Position numbers and translations under genes: made by a program. DNA of 64,000 nucleotides from Otatea glauca. Its lineage: Eukaryota > Streptophyta > Magnoliopsida > Poales > Poaceae. The stretch covers positions 8,801,178 to 8,865,177 of the forward strand of contig CM070717.1 of assembly GCA_036346275.1 (NCBI GenBank). The letters run 5' to 3'. Below, piece by piece: positions 1-11,086 of the stretch. A model generated the notes under the pieces. It made no database searches. It had not been told where the DNA came from and saw only the letters and a program-made list of their open reading frames with translations. Positions within the stretch are counted from its first letter, which is position 1, and each line of letters begins with the position of its first letter.

Positions 1-1688
1 TAGGAGGTTGATAGAGCTACACGGGAGCAGGTAACAGTTATATCTTTCATGTCTTTTCTTTTAGCATGAGCTAAGTGACAACTTATTGTTTTGATGCATC
101 TTTGTCTTGTATTTTGTTGTAGGCACTGGAAAGAGCCGGGTTGGACTGGGACGGGCCACATTACAAAGGTTAACGCCGTGCTGGGAGACCTTGGCCGCTA
201 CTACTACCCTGGCATGGTTGAGTCAGGCGAGGATAGATTCACGGCCCACAACTGGAAGCACTGGGCGTTGAAGGAGAACGTGGAAGGAGGTGAAGACAAC
301 CAAACATGTCAGGGCGCAGTGTGGGTTGGCTTCTAGGTGAGTTTGCATTATGTATTTACTCTATTTGGGTATTGCTTTAAATGTAAATACAATTTGACAA
401 TGTGTGATTATATGCAGGAGAGGTTCCGGCTTGAGAACGAAGACGATTACAACACTTTGAAGAAGGCCAAAAGCGTCTTCAACAGGGCGGCACAAAAGGT
501 TGTCGGAGATTCGCTCAAGAATGCACTGATTCAAGTGTCATCAATTTTACAAGAGGGTGAAGAAGGTGAACATGAGAAGAGGACCAGAAGCGAGGAGGAT
601 ACACCTGACAAAACAAGAGTATCTCCAGAGCTCGGTCGATTGGATAATGAAGGACATGGAGGCTTGGAGGTGGATGTGCCGGTACTGGGTGTCAGAGGAT
701 TTTCAAGAAAAATCAAATAAAAATTGAGGGAACAGAAGAAGTAGATTGGGGAAGCACAAGTACGGTGCAGACGGACACATTGGCCTAGAGCAACGCTTGG
801 TAAGTTTCGGTATTATAATTGTTAGTGAATTTGTCACTATATTTCTAACTTTGCACCATAGGAGGCTGAACGTGGGTGTACTCCCACTTTTGTGGAAGTT
901 TACATCCGGGGGCACCAAGGCGAGGATCTACAGAACCCGGATGATTTGTGCGACGACGGTACTAGTGAGAGGATGGTAAGTATAAATGACACAATATGTT
1001 TTGTGCAAATTTACATCCGGGAGCACCAAAATGCTGTTTTGCAGGCGTCATATGCAGAACAAATGACACAACATCATGGGCCGAAGTTTCATTGGAGGGC
1101 CGCGCCAATCGATGTGGAAGCGCTGTACCGCACTGGAGGGGGCCTAAAGCATGGGAGGTTCGTTAATAAAACTGATTTGAATTGTTTTCGCTCTACTAAG
1201 GAAAAAAATGTTGCATGGTCACATTTCAGTATATATCGTTTGTAGGTGGGCCATGAGGGACGGAGTTGTGGACTGCGATCGTCTTCCACGAGGCTCGGTT
1301 TCCTCACAGGGGAGTGCTCGCTCGTCGAGGTCCGCACAGGAAGCACAAGCGCACAAGGAGGCTCGTGAAGCGCGTGAGGAGGCTCGTCAAGCATGAGAAG
1401 AGTCTCGTCAAGCATGAGAGGAAGCTCGCAGAAGCCGAGAAGACTCAGAATACATGAAAATGTATCTGCAGGTACAATCTCAACTTTGAACAAATCGCTC
1501 AATTGTACATTTGTGATTAAAATCTAACAAACAATCTATATGCAGCAACTGTCACAATCTCTTGGACCTAACGTGCCAGTGTTTCGCCCTCCTGTTATGC
1601 CCTAGGGAAAGATACTTGAGTTCATTACTCTCTAATTCATTTAGCTCGTAAAATCACGTTTCTCATAAACTTGACTATTATGTCATAG

Positions 1689-2183
1689 GGCTCCCAGCCA
1701 CCTCCCTTCTACATATTTTCTCCGCACGTGCAGCCACCACCACAAGGAGAAGCATCACAGGGTGCTCAGCCTCCCCGGCCCTTCATAAACCCTACTGGGA
1801 TGCAAGCACCACCCCTAGGAGATGCACCTCAGGTTATATGAAATTCTCATGCATTCTTTATTTTTAAAAAACTCTATTATGTATACTTTATATCACAAAC
1901 TATGATCCACAGAGCTCCCAGCCTCCTCGTCCTTTCTACATTTTCACTCCACAGATGCAGCCACCTTCTGTAGGAGAGGCACCACAGGTAAAGACGGATC
2001 GGTTCAATTCGTTATTCAAAATTTGAATGAATGATTTATATGTGGCATAATGTACTTGTCTATGCCTTACAGGGCTCCTAGCCTCCAAAACCGTTCTACA
2101 TGTACCCACCACCTATGCTAGGCCAAGGAATGCCTATGTACTTCAACCCGTGGGCCCTGCAGCCACCTCAGACGACACCACAG
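1689..2183 (+). repeat. Proline-rich 24-residue repeat spread over three phase-0 exons
   Basis: Inside the CACTA-A gene, exon 1689-1832 (144 nt) holds two 24-residue units, one starting GSQPPPFYIF and one GAQPPRPFIN. Exon 1913-1987 (75 nt) holds one 25-residue unit (SSQPPRPFYIF), and exon 2073-2183 (111 nt) a longer derivative (PPKPFYMYPPPM). Each exon follows AG, ends CAG and is followed by GT, and all lengths are multiples of three. This suggests internal tandem and exon duplication. The third exon has TAG where the others have CAG (2079-2081). Confidence 0.75.
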
Positions 2184-3254
2184 GTATGGATGTCAAAAAC
2201 ATTCTAAGTTTGCGAAACGAGCTAAGTTTGTCAATTGTGAGCCAAACCAAGTCAAATTGAGCAAATTGAGCTACCTTCACAAAACTTAGTCAATTATATC
2301 ACATTTAGGCAAATAAAGGTTAATTCTGTCAAAGTTGAGCCAAACTTAGTCAATTTGAGCAAATTTAGTTATACGTGCAAAACTTAGTCGATTTTAGGAC
2401 ATTTAGGCAACTCTTTCTTAAACCTTGCACAAATCATCTCAATGTTCATACTTGAAAAGGTTTACTTTTGTGCTTATGAAAGTTCATTGCTATGCTCCTG
2501 TAGATATGTGATGGTTTACCAAATTATTAACCCATTACGTGCTATTTGATTTTTTTCTTTCTGTCAATAACTTTTTGATTTGGAACCTTATATTGTGCTA
2601 ACTTGTTGGAATTGAAAAGTTATCTTAAGACAACTTGTTGATTTGTAAACTTATGTTTTAAATGCTTTATATGGCATCCTTGTAGAATGTGTTGTTTGCC
2701 CATGTACAATCTGATTGTTTATCCTTGTAGAATGCTTTATATTTGTACTTTGTATACTGAACTCTTAAAATGACTACCTAAATTCTTAATTGCTTCTTTG
2801 AACTATTTTCACTGTTTGTTATCTTTTGAATACTCAGTGATGCAATTAGGGTCTTTGGAAGTTGAATTAAATAATTTTAGTTGTAATCTTGGCCTTGAAC
2901 TACATGGTTAACTTCTGTTAATACTAGAGAGTATTACTTTGATGCTTCATTGACTATGAGATTGATGTTCATATGATTATCACAACATATCTTGACTAGC
3001 TCGTAGTTGTAGTTCTTATATATAGTATCTATTCTTGTTTAGCTTGACCTGTCATATTGATATTCTCATATTGTGTCTTGGTCGAATAGTACTATTCTGA
3101 ACTTGTTTCATGTGAATCAGTATAATTTAGGTAAGGAAAGAGTTTAATGCCTTATTTGCTAAACTCTTGCTAAACTTACTCGATTCTAGCACATTTAGCA
3201 AAAACCGACGATATGTTACTTGTAACACAACCTAAGTTAATCTTGAACTTGCAG
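2184..3254 (+). other. Long intron-like AT-rich stretch of CACTA-A
   Basis: This segment runs from a GT after the third proline-rich exon to a TTGCAG acceptor before the final exon. Between about 2215 and 2420 it holds loosely repeated 12-20 nt units of the type AACTTAGTCAATTTGAGC. I see no open coding region in it. Confidence 0.55.
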
Positions 3255-3363
3255 GTTTCTGGGTCACGCCCAAAGACGTACTAACGACGACATCATAGAA
3301 GACATCTTCAACAGCGCCGGCGGTGGTGGTAGCGCCCACAACTCCAACAACCCCGAGGCATGA

Positions 3364-4549
3364 ATTCCATTGTGAGCTCGATTGATGTATTACTGTTGTA
3401 CTTTATGACTTGTTGTGATGGATAGATTGTGATGGACTTATTGTAATGGAATGTGGATTGTATCTATTGCGGTTGTAATGTGTTGTACGTCATTGTGTAG
3501 TTTACAAATTGCCATTAGATGTGTGATTGATTATCTAAGGATCTGCTAGAATCTCTCCTTCTGATTTGAGAGATTGATATATATATTATAACTGCAAATA
3601 TTTTTTTGTCTGCTGATTGGATGTCCTATTTACTAGAGAGGTCATGCCGAAATTTTGTACATTTCGGTGACTTAGTTTTAAGCCAGTTTTAAAGAGTTAA
3701 AAGGTTGGTTTCAGTCTTTTAGTAGAGGTAATAGGTTTGGTGTCTCGTTTGTTAATTCTTCATTCGCTTGAACTTCGTTGTGAAGTTTGATGACCATGGT
3801 GAGCTAGCTGCCCCCTCCCTTCCTTCCTCTTGCTCAAATTTAGGAACATTAGTTGCAATTTAGTCAATGTGCAGCGGATGGACAGATGCTTCTGTAGGAA
3901 ATTTAGTTGATTCTTATAGTATATATCAATCTGAGTAATCTGTTGCAACAGTGATAATTTAAGTTGAAATGCATAAATCTGGATTGATGATGTTGGCATA
4001 TGAGTTGCATATATATGTTTGTGATCTAGTCATTTGTATTTTTGTTTATTGCAAATATATGTTCAGTCATTTTGTACATTCAGAGTTGTTTTTGTCATTT
4101 TCTTGCTTTTGTCATTTTCGACTTCTATGGCAAATGATGATATTGGGTTTTGATATGTGACTTGTTCTGAATGAATGACAGAAACACATTCATCTTCAAA
4201 TGACAGAACAAGTCATGTCAATGTAGTTTCCCGTTTCCAGAGTTGGATCCAGCTGTTGAATGCCATTGCATTCGATTGATGCTTTTGCATCCAACTCTGG
4301 AAATGGAACTGCTGCCAATGGTATATATTGCCATAAAAAAATCTGATGCTAACTACTTTTCTTTTTGCTTTTAATTTGTTCTTTTGTGTTAGTGTTTTCT
4401 GATCAGATTTGAACAAAATAGATGATCTTTCTTATTCTTCGCTTAGCAATTTTTAGTTTCAATTTTCTTTTTGCCTTTTCTTTTGTTCTTTAGTTGTTAT
4501 ATGTATTGAGTGCGATGCATATGGATATATATATACATTTGTGTATAAA
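3364..4549 (+). other. AT-rich 3' non-coding part of CACTA-A
   Basis: There is no supported gene here. Two small foldbacks lie side by side: arms 4158-4169/4204-4215 (12 bp) and arms 4234-4248/4289-4303 (15 bp, TTTCCAGAGTTGGAT and its complement). The rest is AT-rich and consistent with a 3' untranslated or subterminal part of the transposon. Confidence 0.5.
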
Positions 4550-4985
4550 TGACTGATAAATTCGTGAGCCATTAAAAACCCACGAATTTATCTGGGCGCT
4601 CCAGATAAATTCGTCGGTTCCTTGAGCCCACGAATTTAACAATTAAATTCGTGAGTTTATTAAGCCCATGAATTTAACAGATTAACTTCGTGGGCTAGAT
4701 AGCCCACGAATTTAACAGATTAAATTCGTGGGCTACGTTGGCCCACAAATTTAATCTATTAAATTCGTGGGTTTCCCGGGCGCACGAATTTAACTCAGAT
4801 TCCCAGTTAAATTCGTTAGCTTGGCAGCAACCCACGAACTTAACTTAAATTCATGGTACCCATGAATTTAATTGATTAATTTCGTCGAGTTAAATTTGTG
4901 AACTAAATTCGACGGTTTGCCCACGAATTTAACTTAAATTCATGGGTTTTGGCCTAAATTCGTGGGTTTCTGGCCCACGAATTTT
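4550..4985. repeat. Subterminal inverted repeats of CACTA-A
   Basis: Many alternating copies of AAATTCGTGGG and its complement CCCACGAATTT are spaced so that neighbours form short palindromes (for example around 4690-4720 and 4735-4775). Such arrays next to CACTA ends are the binding sites of the element's accessory protein in En/Spm. Some copies are degenerate. Confidence 0.85.
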
Positions 4986-5003
4986 TCCCTGTTTCTTGTG
5001 GTG
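4986..5003 (-). repeat. CACTA-A terminal inverted repeat (right end)
   Basis: The sequence TCCCTGTTTCTTGTGGTG is the complement of a CACTA-type terminus with A to C at base 4 of the CACTA core (CACCA). It directly follows the last subterminal palindrome and marks the element border. Confidence 0.75.
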
Positions 5004-5273
5004 AACAACATGTCAATTAAAATTATGGTTAGTTGGTTACTCATACCTAATATATACTTCTATATAGCAACTGTATGGAAAATGTTAAAAAAAAGAAACA
5101 ATATTTTATTTAGTTGTCAGCTTGTAATGTTGAAATAGTTCAATCGGATTGTTTGAGTTGTTATAGAGAAATGTTGCATAAATTAGACACGATCCACTTT
5201 ATTATGCAACAGTGGAATAAACCAAACATTTGACAATTTTTCCCCCAAGGCAAATGTTTGAAGGGTTGATAAC
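5004..5273. other. Unassigned AT-rich spacer between CACTA-A and LTR L1
   Basis: I see no gene or known element. There is one short imperfect hairpin at about 5222-5260 (CAAACATTTG and CAAATGTTTG arms). Confidence 0.4.
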
Positions 5274-6964
5274 TGTAGCGACCCCAATTTTTGAATAATT
5301 CAAAAATGAGAATCTATGTGCATTCTGTACTAGTCCATGATCAGTAGCTAGTACGCACATTTACAACAATTGGAATCACAACAATACACAATATTATTAA
5401 AGCAGAAGCTATTTACACATTGTATCTTACAACTCAGTGTATATAAATATAGCAGCAGAAGAAACAAAGTCTTGTAGTATGCCCATCCAATCCCTCAGGC
5501 AACTGACAAGGCATAAATCCCTAGAAAGATCGCTTTATTGAAAATTCCCCCAACCTGCGACGAAAGATATTCTTCGGAGCCTCATTTTTCTTATCCACCT
5601 AAAACAACATATTAAGCAAGGTTGAGTACTTTCGTACTCCGCAAGACTTAAGTGGTATTTGCAAATGCAGTATTGTAGGCTATGTCAAGTATGTAAAGCA
5701 TAATTAACAACTCACAGTCCTTTGTGAGCTTCGAATCGTCCATTGCCAACCCGTGGCATTAAGTCTAGTTCTTGCCAACAATTGGCACAACAGCTGATAC
5801 CAATACTTGCCAACCATGGTATAGTATTGTATAACCTGTAGGGTAAGCTTTCCAAAAAGGTCTACAATTTAAACCATTTAGAAAATACCAAAACTTTAAC
5901 TATGTGATGACGTTACAAAGTGCCCTTGACCGCGGGCGCGGCAAATCGAATATATTTACAATATGCACAGGTGTACAACTTTACCCACAGGACACGACTG
6001 ACTTTTCGAGCCTTCATGCAGATCATTAGCACACTTCCTTTGGTGTGTCGCAGAGAGTCATGACATAACCGTTACATTACATAGACCTCACTTTGCACTA
6101 GCCCGGACCTAACTTTGAACTAGCCCGGTGACGATAAACCCATTTCTATGATGGAAGAAAATATTTCTACATCCATCGTACTCTCAGTCAGGCTAAGCCA
6201 GACGAGTCCTCACTTTCGGCGGAAGTTATTTGTATGATGTTGTACTCTCAACAGTAGATCCTGTTGAGTCCTCACTCCCCCATTATAGCAAGGCGTACAC
6301 TGTTGTATCGACATGCATTTACCCACACCTCGGTGTGGAAGCCCCTTCCAATCAAACCTAAATGGAATGCTTGTACTACTCCAACCTACCAGTGTGCAAA
6401 GCCAGTTCTAAGCAACTTAATAGGTTAAGGCTATCCCATACCAGCACTCATGGTTGTACGGTTTTCTTAGCTTGTAAGCAACCCATAGCTCGGTCCTTAA
6501 TCTGACACGGGTGATACTTCTCCCTATACTACGTGCAAATCCATCTGCACAACCGGCTATTGCCAATAATCACCCGCGTCAAAGCCATAGTTTTATTTTG
6601 GGTTTTTAATCAAAATACCTGTACCTCAATTTTCCAACATGTCCTACATTTTCCATTATTTCCAAAATCATTATTTATAACGAACAACATACCAACCATT
6701 CGTTATCCCAATCTAAACCATGGCTAAGCATGTGTAAATATAATCGAGTATACCCATTTGACAATATTAAATTGTCTAACCTTATTCTAGGGTTATCAAG
6801 GTTCACATGTCCATATTATCAAGGAGGTTCCATGAGATGACACGTATATCTACCAGTACCACAATATAGCAAATTTACAGAAAATACACGCATGCATAAA
6901 TTGATTTGATAAAACAATGGGAAAATTAAATACTGGGATCAATATGATCAAAGAGGGTGCTTGC

Positions 6965-7040
6965 CTTGCTTAAATATCATTTATGATGAAATCGTGTTCA
7001 TAGCTGGTGTTGATGACGACGGTATTAGCGGTGTCGGGTT
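6965..7040 (-). other. L1 exon-2-like segment (spliced-leader candidate)
   Basis: On the minus strand a TAG acceptor-like site (7041-7043) is followed by 76 nt and then AAG|GCAAGC, a GC-type donor. The matching segments in L2, G1 and G2 have the same borders. The acidic frame is poor here and closes with a stop. C1 is inserted 6 nt upstream of the acceptor. Confidence 0.4.
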
Positions 7041-7041
7041 C

Positions 7042-7046
7042 TACAC
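7042..7046. other. Target site duplication of C1 (left, TACAC)
   Basis: Identical to 18139-18143 directly after the 3' LTR. The duplicated site lies in LTR L1. Confidence 0.9.
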
Positions 7047-8689
7047 TGAAGGACAATGTGGAGGTCCATCCATGTTTGTGATGAGTATTTGACTTTATTT
7101 GAGCAAGGTGTGCTCAAGTTCGAGTTTGATTTGGATTGATTTTCAAAATGAAGCATTTTGAGTTGTCTTTGCCAGGAGTGGCAGTACCGGTCTTATGGAC
7201 GCGGTAGTGATGAGCTGGATGGTTTATTGCATATCATTGTGGGCATTGCTATGTGAAAGGTTTTTTCCTTGTCTTTGATGGTTGCAGGACGACGGTGCTA
7301 GGTCATGGTGAGGCGAAGGACGACCGGGACTAGGCGAGGAGCGTCGGAGGTCCAGACGGTTGGGAGATCGCCGAAAGATGATCGGAGACGGAGTCCGGGT
7401 AAGTCAAGAAGACAAGGAAAGGAGATGATGCTAGCTAGATGCCGCGTGGATCAATGAGGGCCGTCGGATTGAGGTCTAGTTGATAGGTTAGCGGGTCTAG
7501 GTAGTATGCTTTGAAAACCGTGCAAGAAAACCCGGTATGTGTGTGGGTTTTGGGTTAGCTCTTGCATGGCTGTGTGTGTGGGTTAATCCTAGCCCTTAGA
7601 TGAGTGCTCTAGGGTTGAGGGACTCATCCAAGGGTGGTAGGTAGCCCAAGAGTAGTATAAATAGGGGTGGAGGGGTAGCCTCCTTCCCATGAGGGTTTTG
7701 AGGTTTGTGAATGCTCCTTTGAGCTTTGCCCACATGAAAGTGAGGCTTTGTAACCTCTCCTTCCAGAAATGAATGTTTTATCCATCCACCTCTGAATTTA
7801 TTTTGCGCATTTACATTATGTCTTTACTTTACGCAATTTAAATTCAGCATTTAATTTTCCGCAATTACATTCTCGCAATTTACTTTCATGTAATTTGGAT
7901 TTGCCTCCCCTCCTTCTAAATGCTGCTGATCTTGGATGTTTTGAGTGTGTTCATATGGTTTTACATCTCTTTTGCACTCTTGGATTGAGTAGACAACATC
8001 TTTTTTTTCAAGTTCCAACTTTGTTCAGAACTTGTTCTTCGCGCAGCAGTCAGTGTTTGATTTCTAAAAAATCTAGAAAAATCTTTTTCAAGTGATTCTT
8101 GTTGGAGGAGGTGCGGAACTCTGATATCCACTTGCAGAAAAATGTTGGAGTTCATTTGTTGCACCGTTTGGGCGCCATGAGGTGAAAACCGAGCCCCAAA
8201 CTTTTTGCTCGATGTTCTTGAGCAGACTGTGTTCTTAGATTTTTCCTGTTTTTTTGTAAGGATTTTTGAGGAGAAATTTGGTGGAGTTCTTCATGACTCT
8301 GATGCTCATAGGGAGAAAACGTCTCAAAATTTTGTGAGTTGCAGAAACCCACCAACCTCCTGTGCAAATTGAGGACAAGTTCTGGAAATTCTGCTTTTGC
8401 TTTTCTGAAAGTGACTTTTGTGATTCGAATTGATGTCCTATCTAAATGCAAGAGTTTGAATTGATTCCTCTTTATCTTGGACACTAGACAACCATTATTG
8501 TGACTCAAAAATCCCCACATGTTTTATGGTACTGATCCATGCAAGCTTGGGGTACACATAGTTGTCTAGTTTTTTCAAGTTTTTCACGATTTCCTTTGAG
8601 CTATCTTGTCGAGGTTTTTGTTCGATTATTTGGGGGAAATTTTATTTGCGACCATTCACCCCCCCTCTGTTCGCCATCTCGGTCCTTCA
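7047..8689 (+). repeat. C1 5' LTR
   Basis: 1,643 bp with TGAAGGA...TCCTTCA borders. It is near-identical to 16494-18138 and clearly related to the C2 LTR at 30466-32142. It contains a TATAAATA promoter box at 7656-7663. Confidence 0.93.
7656..7663 (+). promoter_or_regulatory. C1 5' LTR TATA box
   Basis: TATAAATAGGGGTGGAGGGG context, conserved at 17103 in the 3' LTR and 31083 in the C2 LTR. It is the likely core promoter for genomic RNA. Confidence 0.7.
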
Positions 8690-8691
8690 AT

Positions 8692-8703
8692 TAGTATCAG
8701 AGC
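8692..8703 (+). other. C1 primer-binding site (tRNA-Met), one mismatch
   Basis: TAGTATCAGAGC lies two bases after the LTR end. The usual sequence, present in C2 at 32145-32156, is TGGTATCAGAGC. C1 has A for G at the second base, which may weaken tRNA priming. Confidence 0.85.
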
Positions 8704-8744
8704 CGGTTTTGCTCTTCCATAGATCTTGGCCGGTCTCAAGAGCC

Positions 8745-9440
8745 ATGGCGACGGACAAATATTCCACCAAGCCTCCCATCTTTAATGGAGTTGATTTTCC
8801 TTTTTGGAAGTCCCGGATGGAGTCATACATCACTGCCTAGGGTTACCTGATATGGCAGAAGGTGAAACTCCCGTATGAGGTTCCTGCTGATGAAAATGTC
8901 ACGGCCAACAATATGGTTGACGTTGAGGCGAATGCTAAGGCAAGGAACATTCTCATACATGGTCTTATCCGCGGTGAGTATGATAGGATTTCTCACCTTC
9001 GCTCCGCTCACGAGATTTGGGTAACCGTCGATGCTTACCATGAGGGCTCTACTCAAATCAAGACTGTGAGGCAGGACCAGTTCAAGCGCGAGTAAAACAA
9101 ATTTGATCAACGAGCTGGTGAGAGTCTCGACGAGTGTTTTGGTCGGTTGACAAAGATTTTGAGCGACCTCCGAGCAGTTGGTTGCATATACCCTGACTCG
9201 GACAATGCTCGGCATTTCTTGACCGCACTCGACCTTCGGGTTTGGGAGATGAAGGTGACCACCATCAAGGACACCACCGACTTATCGACTCGACTCTTGA
9301 CGGGCTTTATTCCAGCCTCAAGACTCATGAGATCGATGTCGTCTCTCGGAAGACGAAATCTCGATCGATGGCTTTGGTCACCGATCCCATTGGATCTTCT
9401 TCTTCCGATCCTTCTATTGGTTTCTCTCTTCCGCCTTTTC
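8745..9440 (+). pseudogene. C1 gag (UBN2-type capsid), broken
   Basis: Copia capsid domain (PF14223 type). The start ATG at 8745 matches the C2 gag start at 32198. Residues read MATDKYSTKPPIF then FPFWKSRMESYI; TAG follows at 8838-8840 where C2 has CAG. Reading resumes with GYLIWQKVKLPYEVPADEN. A second stop (TAA) lies near 9093, where C2 has TAC. A single-base change of frame near 9290 shifts LSTLTLDGLY. The capsid frame closes with TGA after RAKR at about 9452, as in C2. The protein would assemble the virus-like particle; this copy cannot. Confidence 0.88.
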
Positions 9441-11086
9441 GAGCTAAGCGATGACCAATCGGAAAATTTCGAGAAAATGAGCTTGCTCTTCTCGCCGCAA
9501 GTTTTCTCATGCATACAAGAGGGTGAGAGAGAGGAAGAGAGGTGGCATGATCACCGCTTGAGTGTGGTGGCCCCAACCACATTCGCGAACCGTCCCAAGC
9601 GGAGAAGGGCAAGAACGAAGGGCAAGAACGACTACACCGACAAGAACCGCAACAAGAAGGCTCCAGTTCGTGAACCGACACACGAGAATAAGTACCGCAA
9701 CTTCTCCAAGAACCAGAAGCTCTTCCACTGCGTCCTCGCCGCGCTTGACGACATCAACCTCTCCGACACGGAGACATGGAGCGACGAGGGCGAGGATGAT
9801 CCGCAAGAGAAGAAGGGTGGCGACAACTTCTCCGGCATGTGCTTCATGGCTGACACCAACGACATCAGCGACTCCGAGCTCTACAGCGACTCGGATGAGG
9901 TACCCTCCTTTGACCAGCTCAACGAAGCTTTCTGCAAATTAGGAAAATTTCATGTTAGAGCTAGAGCTAGGTGTACGGAGCTTGAGAAGGAAGTAGGTAC
10001 CTTGACTCGGGAGTTAGCTTCACTTAGATCTTCTCCCTCCCGAGTCACTGATGATTGCTCTTTGTGTGATGCTATTCTTGTGGAGTTGGAGAACCTAAGG
10101 ACCATACATGATAGTGTGCTTCTTGAACTTGATGGTCTTAGGTTGAAGAATGCTAGCACTAGTTCATTGATGCTATTCTGTTGAGGCTAGTTTTCTTCAT
10201 GCTCACTCCACTCCATCATGTGCTAATTGCCCTAAATTGCTTGCCGAAATTGATGCCATGAGCGAACACCTTAGAAAGCTTTCTGCTAGAAATGATGAAC
10301 TTGAATTGCATGCTTCTAAGGACCCAAATACCATGTGAGGGTCAGAGGCAAATAAAACTTGACAATGATGCTTTGAATGTCAAGTGTGATCAACTTGCTA
10401 AGGACTTACTAGTTAAGTCAAAAACTGGTTGCTTGCTGTGTGTTGGTGTTAAGGATGATGTGGATCAAATCCATGTCGAGCTTAGGAAGAAGTTAAAAGA
10501 CCAAACCCTTAGGATTAGAGATGCTCCTTGCGTTTCTTGTGAGGCCCTCAAGATTGAGGCAGCCGTGCTAGGGGAACAAAAAGCACGTGCTGAGAGATCT
10601 TCTCTTTCTCTTTCTCTTTCTGGTTCTTCTTCTTCCTCTCCTTCCCCCTGTTCTTCTTGTGCTTCTTTCTTCCGAGATTGCCAGTATCTTATGAGCACTC
10701 TCGAGAAGTTTGTTGGAGGCAAGAAGAAGCTCAATCTTATTCTAGACCAATCCAAGATTAGTAGATTCAATCAAGGTCTAGGATTTGATCCCTTGGAGCA
10801 CGCTCGGGCGCATCCTACCACCATTGTGCGCGGCTCTAAGAGTGGTTAGATTGTGGTAGCTCCCAAAGTGAGTACCACCATGTTTAGGTCCGCTGGGGTT
10901 GTCCATAGGACTTCTGACCAGAAGGGTGTTACTCCTATTGCTTCTGCCTCTAGTAAGGCGAAGTACACATGCACCTTCTATAAGAAGGATGGTCACCTAG
11001 TAGATTTCTGCTTCCGGCGCGCCAAGATCACTCGGCGTGAGCGTTTGCTGCTCTTAGGGGTATTCAGGGTCATCCCCAGACTTTGA
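9441..11086 (+). pseudogene. C1 Gag C-terminal part: damaged zinc knuckle and long coiled-coil tail
   Basis: In the frame +1 to the capsid, the ELSDDQSENFEK region leads into a zinc knuckle (GMIT...ECGGPNHIR). A one-base deletion removes the first Cys, and the last Cys is lost. An acidic segment follows (TETWSDEGEDDPQEKK, SDSELYSDSDEVPSFDQLNE), then coiled-coil stretches (ELEKEVGTLTRELASLR). Further frameshifts fall near 10170 and 10330. The tail then reads LDNDALNVKCDQLAKDLL, CVSCEALKIEAAVL, a Ser-rich tract and STLEKFVGGKKKLNLILDQS. A second zinc-finger-like motif (YTCTFYKKDGHLVDFCF, second Cys replaced by Tyr) ends it. Coiled-coil Gag extensions are known in Sireviruses, where Gag can bind dynein light chain 8. 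Confidence 0.75.

Larger units (their letters stand above)
1..3363 (+). pseudogene. Transposase_24-like (Ptta/En/Spm) CACTA protein, broken, multi-exon
   Basis: This is the accessory CACTA protein family (PF03004 type), not the catalytic TNPD. Exons inferred from splice-like borders are: to 30; 123-336; 418-799; 862-975; 1045-1157; 1246-1471; 1546-1605; proline-rich 1689-1832, 1913-1987 and 2073-2183; and a last exon from about 3255. Recognisable pieces are RFRLENEDDYNTLKKAKSVF, then EAWRWMCRYWVSEDF and KYGADGHIGLEQR, then PTFVEVYIRGHQGEDLQNPD, and GPKFHWRAAPIDVEALY with GGGLKHGR. An Ala/Arg/Glu-rich coiled-coil stretch follows. Breaks are a frameshift near 180, a frameshift near 535, TGA at 725-727, 1394-1396 and 1415-1417, TAG at 2079-2081, and a damaged donor at 1606 (GG for GT). 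The last exon is one base out of frame with the preceding phase-0 exons; in the shifted frame it runs DDIIEDIFNSAGGGG to TGA at 3361-3363. Exon borders are inferred. Confidence 0.78.
1..5003 (+). mobile_element. CACTA-A: 3' part of a CACTA (En/Spm) DNA transposon
   Basis: The element enters from the left edge and ends at 5003. It contains a decayed Transposase_24-like gene (1-3363), an AT-rich 3' part, a cluster of palindromic subterminal repeats (about 4550-4985) and a terminus whose reverse complement starts CACCACAAGAAACAGGG. That is one base from the common grass CACTA terminus CACTACAAGAAA. The three bases after the end (AAC, 5004-5006) are the candidate 3-bp target duplication, but the left partner is outside the window. 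The gene reads towards this end, so this is the 3' end of the element. Confidence 0.85.
5274..7046 (-). repeat. L1: left portion of an old Gypsy-type LTR, split by C1
   Basis: The left edge reads TGTAGCGACCCC. The order of recognisable blocks matches the G1 and G2 LTRs: a 'caactg/caaccg' block, a 'gtgagtac...cgcaagac' block, a 'tgtacaactttacccacagga' type block, and a 'gggatcaa.atgatcaaag..gcttgcc' block. It is oriented on the minus strand, like the Tekay-type LTRs of G1. No primer-binding site lies to its left, so it is a solo LTR or a 3' LTR. Copia C1 is inserted at 7046 with a TACAC duplication, and the LTR resumes at 18144. Confidence 0.65.

Noticed and set aside
4550..4985. CRISPR-like regular repeat array
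   Set aside because: The units are palindromic, irregularly spaced and next to a CACTA terminus in plant DNA; these are transposon subterminal repeats.
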